In this document: positions 52,901 to 61,300 of the stretch, one piece after another
Numbering within the stretch: position 1 is the stretch's first letter
Layout: the number at the start of each line of letters is the position of its first letter
Made by a program: the position numbers and the translations under genes
The notes under the pieces: generated by a model
What the model was told of the DNA's origin: nothing
The model's input: only the letters and a program-made list of their open reading frames with translations
Database searches by the model: none
Assembly (NCBI GenBank): GCA_000149265.1
Contig: CH003416.1
Coordinates: 1,510,770 to 1,574,769, forward strand
From: Ciona savignyi
Taxonomy: Eukaryota > Chordata > Ascidiacea > Phlebobranchia > Cionidae
Length of the DNA: 64,000 bases
Reading direction: 5' to 3'

Positions 52901-55131
52901 TAACTGTGACTTCCACGTCGATTAACAGGTTAACTCGAACAAAAATAAACGAACAATTTTTTTTGCTAATACTTAAACAAGGAATTGCAAAGACAGTATA
53001 TTTACAACGATCATCAATTCCCGTTTGAATAATTACGGACAGATGCGTAATTACGTAATTTTGATTTGACTTACGTAACGTAATTCCGACGTCCGTAATT
53101 ACGTAACTGAACGTAATTTCGTAATTACGCCCAGCTCTATCTACAACTGAGATATTTCTGCATTATCATGAATTTCATATCTGTTTTTGTATAGAACTTG
53201 TTTACTATTTGCAACACATGACCAGACATGCTATATACACTCTTGTACATATTTGCATAATATGTGCATTAATCAAAATTAAATACCACATATAGTGGCA
53301 AAGTGGGATCTATTTTAAGTCCAAACCACACAACCCAGTACCAGGTTATCCAGCAGGTAATAAGTGGTTGGAGTGAAAACAGGCACTACACAGTTGTTTG
53401 TGCCATTGTAAAAGATACTTAATGGATTCTAGGGACGTGTTTTATAGTATTTAACACACTGCAAATAGCTCTGGAAACCTGCCTGTGGACATATGGTGAT
53501 TTGACAATTGTCTTTGTAATTCCACAACCCCACTCCTGTGTTTTCTCATCTTGGGGAATAAACCTGTGTATTTAGAACACAGCAATTAAACTTTCTATAA
53601 CATGTAAAATCCCAAAACGATGAAAGTAATATGTTTACAAGTCATATTTACGAAAGCACAACGTTCTTGATTAAATTTGAAAATTCCATTTCTTCTCAGT
53701 CTGCTTCACAAACTTGAGATGAAGGAATGTGAATTCGAAAAACTGCTTCAAGCCACCAAAGCATCTGTAGCAAATGGTCATATTCATATGAATGGATCAA
53801 CCAAGAACGAAAATCGGTCAGTCAATTTATGCTGCATTGATTAAATTGCATTTTTAAAATTTTAATTAATATATTCTAATATTGATTGGTATTGTTGAGT
53901 TTTGATCTTTTATTTTTTATTTTTATGGTATTTTGCTATTACGATCAAAATTTTATTATATTTTAATTGGAATTGTTAAATCATAATGGATATTTTCAGA
54001 TTTTGATTGGTATTGATAAATTTTGATTTTTTTAAATTTTGATGATATTTTAAACTAATTCATTGTTTAAAAAGATAAACTTCATCAAAAAAACAAATTC
54101 TAGTCTTAAATCTTTTCTTTACTTCAACGTAAAATTTGAAATTCATATTTTTAGAAAAACAGTTGAAGTCAGCAAAGCTATACTGCTTGTTCAGCCAGTA
54201 GATGAAGTTAAAGAAATATCTGATGAAAATAAATCCATCTCCAAATCTGCTTCATCGCTGCATATGAATAAAAAGAAAACCTCATTTGCAAGTAGTCCAA
54301 TACACAAGTAAGTGCCTTCTTTGGAACCCTAAAAATAATTTAATGCAGTTGTAGAAAATGACTTTTAATAATCCATAATGCTCTTTTTTACTCTAAAATA
54401 GCGGCAAAGCTAGTCTCAAGTTTCAACAAGATCTACAGATAATTTTCACAGAAATATCAGACTGTTATATTACATTATTGCCTAGCCGGATAGATTAGTA
54501 GGTTAGTGCTGCGTCTTGGGCACATTTAAACTGGTTACTAGATAGTCGGTTATGTCCTTGGGAAAGCCAGTTTGCAAACATTGCCTGTAACCTAATCGAT
54601 TAAATGGGTTGTACTAAACTAAGAGAGCGTCTCAATTGTAGACAACACACTGTAATAACGTTGCTCTTGTAACTCGACAGTGGGCACGAGGGAATCTTAC
54701 AATTGCCGATGTAAAACTCACTTTTCTATTCAAGAAAAATAAAACATAAATATCATATTCTATGACCTATACCATACAGAAATACCCTGCTGTAAATGTG
54801 AAAGCTAACTCTATAATTGTTGTTTATTTACAGACGAAAATATCAACAAATGAAGCCTCGCAAAACCAGCGCTTCGTCTGTTAAAAGCCTCTCTTCTCCT
54901 ACCTTATTTTCTTCAATCCAGTCCAGCAAAGATCCACCTATCTTTCCTACCTTTCAAATCGGTAAAAAGAAAAAAGGCACCAAGCACAACGCCTCAAAAA
55001 ATGGGAGCCCGAAAACAGGAACGAAGTTTTCCTTTGACACATACGCGGACCCAGTAGTAGCACCAATATGCGGCAAGAGCATAGCGCCCTGGAATAATAC
55101 AAGCTCTATTTTATCAGGCAAAGCCAGATGA
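31939..55131 (+). CDS. SUCO: SUN domain-containing ossification factor (SUCO/SLP1 type), 22 exons
   Basis: An ER/nuclear-envelope glycoprotein of the mid-SUN family. Exons: 31939-31997, 32509-33007, 38930-39004, 39525-39683, 40359-40431, 41117-41224, 42008-42099, 42424-42549, 42943-43041, 43504-43692, 44908-45057, 45401-45555, 47194-47289, 48148-48333, 48712-49456, 49914-50039, 50461-50585, 51065-51215, 51792-51922, 53700-53816, 54155-54307, 54834-55131 (TGA). Phases agree; about 1303 residues (human about 1254). It has an N-terminal hydrophobic signal ([13 protein letters not shown]), a long acidic Asn/Glu/Lys-rich region, a SUN domain at about 365-525 ([50 protein letters not shown]), a second acidic linker at about 700-935, a coiled coil at about 985-1085 ([20 protein letters not shown]), and a TM helix at about 1091-1109 followed by a basic tail. 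The domain order matches SUCO. Confidence 0.9.
33008..38224. other. Large SUCO intron / region upstream of the alternative first exon
   Basis: No convincing exon found. The sequence is AT-rich with scattered short frames at 33843, 34501 and 37287 that I do not recognise. No transposon with clear ends was seen. The region just before 38225 may hold a second SUCO promoter. Confidence 0.5.
38225..38287 (+). CDS. SUCO: Alternative first exon of SUCO encoding a signal peptide
   Basis: ATG at 38225, then [20 protein letters not shown] and a glutamine codon ending at 38287 before GTGGGT. The frame ends in phase 0, exactly what the next SUCO exon (38930-39004) needs. The hydrophobic core followed by a small residue fits a cleavable signal. 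Exon 32509-33007 also joins 38930 in phase 0, so the two starts are mutually exclusive alternatives. Inferred from sequence only. Confidence 0.6.
39005..39240. repeat. Two-copy tandem duplication in SUCO intron
   Basis: GTAAATATTTAACTAAATG, then TTAACTGCAC or CTAACTGCAC, occurs at 39005 and again at about 39121. The first copy begins at the splice donor of exon 38930-39004, so the duplication supplies a second donor-like GTAAAT with no exon. Confidence 0.6.
44570..44660 (-). repeat. Possible tRNA-like (B-box) SINE remnant
   Basis: Read on the minus strand, AGTTCGATTCTCATGC resembles a tRNA B box, preceded by a GCTCTGACCTCAGGGCG stretch. Not long enough to assign; distinct from the main SINE of this window. 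Confidence 0.25.
46105..47042. mobile_element. hAT-like non-autonomous element 1
   Basis: Inverted termini TAGGGATGCACAAACTAGAA (left) and TAGGGGGATGCACAAACTAG (right, inverted), with flanking near-duplication ACCGTGTC (46097-46104) and ACCGTGTG (47043-47050), 7 of 8 bases. GAATCCGAATATTCGA-type motifs recur near both ends. No transposase frame. It lies in the SUCO intron 45556-47193. Part of its centre (46595-46730) also occurs in the element at 52092-53139. Confidence 0.8.
52092..53139. mobile_element. hAT-like non-autonomous element 2
   Basis: Perfect inverted termini TAGAGCTGGGCGTAATT bounded by an exact 8-bp target-site duplication TCTACAAC (52084-52091 and 53140-53147). Subterminal TTACGTAATT motifs repeat at both ends. 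No transposase. It lies in the SUCO intron 51923-53699. Confidence 0.92.
54486..54769 (+). repeat. tRNA-derived SINE, copy 2
   Basis: Head with AGATTAGTAGGTTAGTGCTG, body with GTCCTTGGGAAAG, ACATTGCCTG and ACAACACACTGTAATA, tail AAACATAAATATCATATTC. Lies in the last SUCO intron. Confidence 0.65.
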
Positions 55132-55244
55132 AGGCATTGTCGGCTCTTTCACTTTCTTATTTCACCGTTTTATTTCTTTTTCTAGAGTTGACTTTTTCCT
55201 TTACTGTGCCCTCTTTTTTATGTACTTTATATATATGGTGATTA

Positions 55245-55577
55245 TTAACATCTAGCTGACATATCTATAGTATTACTCACAGTTCTTTGTTCCGTACTAA
55301 CTAACATGCAAAAGCCAACCGCCCATAAGCACCATCCAAAATGAGGCCACATCGCCAAAGACAGTTTGTATTCAATCACATAGAGTCTTGGTATGCCTTG
55401 GTGGCAGTTATACACTAGAGTTCCTGAGTTTGTATAAAGTCTTACGGATGGTGCTGCTTTCCCCTCTTTCACTTGTGCAATGTACCTCTTATGCACACGA
55501 CGATATGCTGAAATCTTTTGCTTCGAAAACTTGAGCATTCCTTCCCACAACACTGGTGCGATAAGTGGTGACAGGGT
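55245..55577 (-). CDS. Unrecognised open frame, possible internal or terminal exon
   Basis: A minus-strand frame of about 102 codons ending in TAA, read from a possible acceptor (CGCACCAG) with no ATG start: ...ISAYRRVHKRYIAQ... then a hydrophobic segment (MWPHFGWCLWAVGFCMLV). The translation looks protein-like, with a basic helix followed by one membrane segment, but I recognise no family and found no upstream exon. It lies in the region just after the SUCO stop on the other strand. Confidence 0.2.
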   Translation of the reverse strand, partial: TLSPLIAPVLWEGMLKFSKQKISAYRRVHKRYIAQVKEGKAAPSVRLYTNSGTLVYNCHQGIPRLYVIEYKLSLAMWPHFGWCLWAVGFCMLVSTEQRTVSNTIDMSARC

Positions 55578-56002
55578 AGGAAATTCCTTCAGTCAACGGG
55601 ATTCTTATTTTAAACCTATTTATAGTTGCTACTGGTGCGCAATATTTTACCGCCGACTTGCAATAAATTTACAAAATGAGACTTATTTTAGTGAGTTTTT
55701 ACTAAAAACGAAATAATAGGTGGTTATTTTCGTATAAACTGCAAAGGTTTTAAAAACTGCTCAGTAAATGACGTCTTTCACTTGTGTGTGGATGATATTG
55801 TATCGCTAGGTTTGTCGAGTGCAATGGCACATTTCTATAACAAATTCCTAACGTACAGTCTTGGTTATTATTGAACGTCGAACATTATCACGTAATTCTT
55901 CCTTCAATGTTGATTTTCCTGCATGACAGGATCCGTGCAGGAGATATATTTTGTCCTACCAAATAGCTTGGTTTGATTTGTGCGTAGTGGGCTGTGTCGT
56001 TA

Positions 56003-56190
56003 TCAAAGGCACTTAACGGACATTGCCTCAACCCAGTGGAATTATGGGTTTTACCAAATTAAATAAACGTCTGAATCATACACAACACACTGAAATAGCT
56101 CCGGTAACCCGACGATGGGCGCGAGGTGATCTGACGATTGTCCGTGTGTTAACACCCTGGCGTTTCCCCATTCACGGGGATGGCTCGTCT
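56003..56190 (+). repeat. SINE fragment, 5'-truncated
   Basis: AAGGCACTTAACGGACATTG, then CAACCCAGTGGAATTATGGG and ATACACAACACACTGAAATA blocks of the SINE family. Confidence 0.6.
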
Positions 56191-56538
56191 CTTTAAGCCC
56201 ATTTTTGCAAAGTTGATATTTGTAACGGGATACATAGAGTGTGATAGACTCCTCCCTTATACCATTTTTTAAAGTTGGTGTATATATCGGTCGCGTTAAC
56301 CACCAGGCAACACCGTACAAGACCATACTTCTGTACTTACAATTCAATTAAAAAAATTACATAAATCGTAATTTTATTTCTATGGTTACAGAAATCATTG
56401 GGGGTTTCCCTTGTATGTCATACCGGTAGGCGGCAGCCCTTGTTTGTAATTCACTTCTCTTACTGTACAGTTTACTTTATAGTAACCTAAGACCTAACAT
56501 ATGCATTTAATTGATCTTTATAATTGTATTATATTTAG

Positions 56539-56593
56539 ATTTAAGAGGAAATCAGATGTTACAGGTCGTAAATTAAGCCTAACAGAAGCTAAA
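56539..56593 (+). other. Exon-like segment of unknown gene
   Basis: Bounded by TTTAG before and GTAAGT after. One frame is open: FKRKSDVTGRKLSLTEAK, entered in phase 2 and left in phase 0. It could be an alternative 3' exon of SUCO (donor 54307 is phase 2) or part of an unannotated gene. Low certainty. Confidence 0.25.
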
Positions 56594-57012
56594 GTAAGTC
56601 AAAATGTGGGTTTTCTATATAAAACCCAATAGTTCATTTTGTAATTGTGACACCCAACGTTAAAATGAAATGAAAATAAAAATCACTACCTGACATTTGA
56701 CAATGTATAAATGATGCATCCATTCATTTATTTTCCCTCCGGATGGGACAACGAGATCATTATAACATCATCACATTCCCCTGTACTCACTGTGAGGTTA
56801 CCAACTCTGTTATATTTGTGTTAAATAGGTGATGGAGACAGTTTTTATAAACCAATTGATCTGGTGGGTTCAATATTTTCATAAAGTACCTTGCTCCTCA
56901 ACACAGCTTACTCGCATATGTCAACTTTTTGCGATGCAGACACCTGCGTGAACAAATGATGGTTGACAAAGTTTTAAAAGGAGTGTTTATCAGCCAGACT
57001 ATCGGTTATCAC

Positions 57013-57227
57013 CCCGTATGGAAAGTACGTCAATTTTCGCCGAGATCTCGAGCAGGGTTGCCATTTGGCCTTTTTCACGGCCAAATTTTAGAAATTTGGC
57101 CTTACCAAAATCGTCCCGGACGCAAAAAAAATAGTTTGGCCGTGCGGAAAATGTGTGAAATTATCCAAGTGTGCAAAGACGCAGGAAAAAAAACTCGAGT
57201 GTGCAGCTGCCGTACTTTCCATACTGG
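57013..57227. mobile_element. Short hAT-like MITE (215 bp)
   Basis: Termini CCCGTATGGAAAGTACG and, right end inverted, CCAGTATGGAAAGTACG. Flanked by an exact 8-bp duplication GTTATCAC (57005-57012 and 57228-57235). The interior has repeated TTTGGCC/GGCCAAA palindromes. Confidence 0.85.
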
Positions 57228-57526
57228 GTTATCACATTACCTGTAGTTTAAAAGTAAATATTTGATTGGCAGTTTCATTTAACAAATGTTTAAAACAAAA
57301 ACCTGAAACAAGAAACTCTTCAAATGTGATGACTAAATAACTCTAAGCTATATAGCTTTACAATGCACTACTTGCATAGCCTACAGATTTCATTTCGTGT
57401 TGCAGCCTGTGATGGCACGTAATATAAATTAAACTCTGGTAAATTGAACTTGGCATATTCTGCATTCTGTGTTTGTAGGGAAACGTCCTGCTTTGTATAG
57501 ATAGGGCTAAGAGATAAAAAACAAAA

Positions 57527-58021
57527 ATGGGTCGGTCAAGATCAAGAAGTCCCCGTTTTCGGGACCGGGATCGAAGGAGGAGGAGCCGATCACCCCGGAG
57601 AAGATCAAGATCACCTCGTCGACGTCATCGCTCGCGATCCCCGGGTCATCGGCGTCATAGATCACCGGGGAAAAGTAATTACCGGGGTGACGACCGACAT
57701 AGAAAAGATGACGGGCCTTGGAAGACTCCGTACGACGCACAAGTTAACCTGACACTAGGAGGCAGTCTTGGTGTGAAGGGGCCGAAGAAAAAGAAGAAGG
57801 CAGCGGCCAAGCCCGTCACCCTCGCAGTGAACCCGGAGGACATGACAGACGAAGACAAATTCATGCAGCAGATGATGGGCTTTGGGGGGTTTGACTCGAC
57901 CAAGGGAAAAAAGGTCGAAAAGAATGACACTTACGCTATAAATAGAAAAGTAGAAAGAAAATACAGGCAATACATGAATAGAAAAGGAGGTTTTAACAGG
58001 CCCCTTGAATTCATGCAGTGA
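57527..58021 (+). CDS. SNRNP27: U4/U6.U5 tri-snRNP 27 kDa protein
   Basis: A component of the spliceosomal U4/U6.U5 tri-snRNP. One uninterrupted frame of 164 residues (family about 155). An N-terminal RS domain of alternating Arg/Ser (residues about 1-55) starts [10 protein letters not shown], as in the family. The middle contains a lysine run ([11 protein letters not shown]) in place of the usual acidic/lysine linker. The conserved C-terminus has [14 protein letters not shown], and [25 protein letters not shown] at 58132-58137. The 5' flank ends TTTGTAG at about 57479, a possible trans-splice or cis-splice acceptor 48 bp before the ATG. It is intronless, unlike its neighbours. Confidence 0.93.
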   Translation: MGRSRSRSPRFRDRDRRRRSRSPRRRSRSPRRRHRSRSPGHRRHRSPGKSNYRGDDRHRKDDGPWKTPYDAQVNLTLGGSLGVKGPKKKKKAAAKPVTLAVNPEDMTDEDKFMQQMMGFGGFDSTKGKKVEKNDTYAINRKVERKYRQYMNRKGGFNRPLEFMQ

Positions 58022-58393
58022 ATGTAAATAATTGCTGCAAAACAAACTTGGACTTTTTTAGCTCTTTCAAATACACTAAAGACTTTAACTTAAAACATCT
58101 TTCTGTTTGAGGTAGTGTCATAAAGTTGGTGAATAAATATTTGATGTTTTGTGTACTGATATTTTCTCCTGTGTTTTACAATTTAAGCAGAAAATTATCA
58201 AACTTAAATTATATAAAAAAAATAATCTTTACTTTTCGGTCATTTTTATCAAATTGTTTACCAGAAAACTTTTGTTTGATTAAATGTTAATCACTGCTAC
58301 AAATATTAATTTGCAAATATGTTTTTCTTAGCATTCTCATTAGATTGATTATGGAACTGCCCTTTAATTAATAGTTATCATAGTTGTAGCAGA

Positions 58394-61300
58394 ATGAAAT
58401 TAGTTGTATGTGGTGGTGGCATAAGTGGGCTGGCTTCTGCTTACTATCTCAACAATGCATTAGCTCGCACAAGTCTCAAACCTTACAAGATTATTTTGGT
58501 ATGGAAAAGTCGAATGAAGTTGGTGGGTGGATGGCCACTAATGTCAGGAACGGAGACAGAAAAGGCAAGCTTATTGGTTACTCATTACAACTACAGCTGT
58601 GTTGAAATCTTATATAATGATCAACTCGTCGGAAATATATTTGGAACCACCAATTAACTATATCTTGATAATTTTCCTGATAGTTTATTTCACCATTCAA
58701 GTTTCAAAATATCTAAATTTCCTGGATTGGACATTGCTTTGCGTAAGATCACCAGTAATAATTAACAATCACCAAGATCACCAAAATAATTAACAATTGT
58801 TATACAGTGTGTGTTAGAAGCCTTGCACAGTAACTTATTGCTTTTTGTTTCCTACCGGTATAATGTACACAAATCGGTTTATCATTTCTTTATTTATTGT
58901 GGCAGGTTAAATAAGAACGAATCAGTTAACCAGTTATCCTATACCAGGGCCAAAAATCCTATGCAATCGTCATAACCTGTAACTTAATACTCGAAGTGGG
59001 TTCTGTTTACAGTATCCACCTGTGTAAACTTACCAAGCAATTGGTTTTAAAATCAAAAATTGTTTGTAACTAGCAATTAGAACCTTAATCAATATTATTA
59101 ACCCACCCACTCCTGATTATATATACCAGTTCTTTGTACTGATTCACCAAAACTGAAAAAGCCAATTGAATCTATTTCCCACAAATTGGCTGGTCCTTAA
59201 TTATTTTAGAACTTTGGTCTTGTATTTCAATTCATAACGCATGTGTAGATATCCAACCAATCTGCATATCAAAATCCAACTGACAAACTTTAAACCACAT
59301 AATTTCCACAGTATACCAAGGTGCAATAAACGAATTTGGGCCTCGCAGTATCCGAACGGCTGGATTAGTTGGCAACAATACACTTCAATTGATATCAGAT
59401 ATCGGTTTGCAATCCAATGTGCTACCTGTAAGTCATCTTTTGGGTGTCATGACAGTTAAACACGAAATTTTTGACCGGTTTACATACATAATGCGTCAGA
59501 CTATAAGCTATAAGGTGTGAGATTGAAACCAGCCGTTTGCCAATCACTTATTAAGCCTTTTTGGTAAAGGCCTTACTAGATTTTGCTTAAAACCTTGTTT
59601 GTTTTAATGGGTTAAACAAAAAATGAAGCAATATCTCTATCATATTCAACATGCTGCAATAGCTAGTATAACCTGACAGTGGGTATGAGGTAAATTTATT
59701 GAGGAATAAAGATAAGTATTCTATCCTCAAACTTTGCTTAAATCCTATAATACGGATTACCTTATGTGTAGCGATACAAACGACATATCATATCAATTCA
59801 TCCAGGTTTTTTGTTATCCCAGGTAAAATCCAGTGACAATGCTGCTAAGCAGCGAATGATCTATGTGAACAAAAAACTGCACATTTTACCAAACTCTATG
59901 TTATCTGCACTAAAAAAGCAAGAACCCTTTTCGAAATCATTAGCTTGGTCAATTGCAGGAGGTCTTTTTAAAAAGGTTAATTATAAAAAAAAATCAATAT
60001 GGCTTTTCTCAAAATCTGTGTAATTCTGCAAATTGTGTTTTTTGATTGTTTTCTTTGTTTATTGACATCTCGATCATTTTTATTATGGTGTCATATTAAG
60101 ATTTTTTTTATGGTGTCATATTAAGATCATTTTATTAAGATTTGGTATGACATTATTATGTAGAGTGATATTTTACGTTACCCCATCTCTAATGCTGTCT
60201 TTAAAAAATATGATAGATAAATCATAATTTGTTCGACCTTTTTGTGATACTATGGAAAAATACCTATCAAATTAAAAATTAAACAAACCAGTTACAATAT
60301 ACAGTGGAACCCCGCTTGACGACCACCTCGATAACACGACCACCTCATTATCAGGACCAGTTCAGTGCGGTCCCAAATAATTCACTATAGTAATGCATTG
60401 CATTCTGTTTCAATAACGCGACCACCCCGGTTTCCAGACCAGTACCGCCATTTTTTGGTCCAAAACTTTTTAACTCCGCTAAAGCGACCACACGTGCCCA
60501 ATAATGTGCCTTTGTCACCAAAATAATAAGTTTAAATTTCTTTTGTGATCAAACCAATAAGATTACATGAGCGCGTACGCACACACAAAGACAATTGTGG
60601 CAAACAGAACTGAATCTTATAAGATAAATTTCAGAACTAACAGTTGTTTAAAATCTTTTTCCAAAAAAAATCGCATTTAGTAAAAATTTAGTAAAAAGGC
60701 AAACGTTTTGGCTGCATATGACGACAATTTGCTTTAAAGCAAAATTCGCTAACATGACCACCCCGCTAACGCGACCGCTTGATGACGGTCCCATAGGTGG
60801 TCAGGTAAGCGGGGTTCCACTGTATTTTAAACTAAATAATGGTTGATAAAACTATAGTGGCTTCAACAAACTCACTCTGCTTGATTTAAGCATTAATCTG
60901 TTAATTATTCAAACTGTAGCTAGTTGGTTTTGTCCTTGTTCTGATGCAAGATATCAAAGCCGACATTGCCTAAACACATTACAATGGTTTAATTGGTGAC
61001 CAAACTGTAGCAATGTCTCCATACTACTCAACTCACTGCTATAGCTTCTCCCAATAACTTGACTATGGACACGAAGATTCTAACAATTATCTGCCTTATA
61101 GCCCTTTGCATTTTTTACCCCAGGAAATAAATATGGGTACATTATTCTTTATCACTTTCCCTTTCTCACTATGGCATAAAAATATTTTTCACTTCAAATA
61201 TCATTAGTTGGTTTTACACTCCAGGTACCGCCTAGTTACGAAACCATGCACGAAGTATGTGAGGGAAGGTTTGGTCCCGAGGTGGCCGACTACTTGGTGA

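Larger units (their letters stand above)
55132..57526. other. Intergenic region between SUCO and SNRNP27
   Basis: Contains a candidate SUCO AATAAA (55662-55667), an unassigned minus-strand frame (55245-55577), a SINE fragment, exon-like pieces at 56539-56593 and around 56937-57245, and a 215-bp hAT-like MITE. No gene is established here. Confidence 0.5.

Noticed and set aside
56051-56347. 98-codon minus-strand frame
   Set aside because: Antisense of a SINE fragment.
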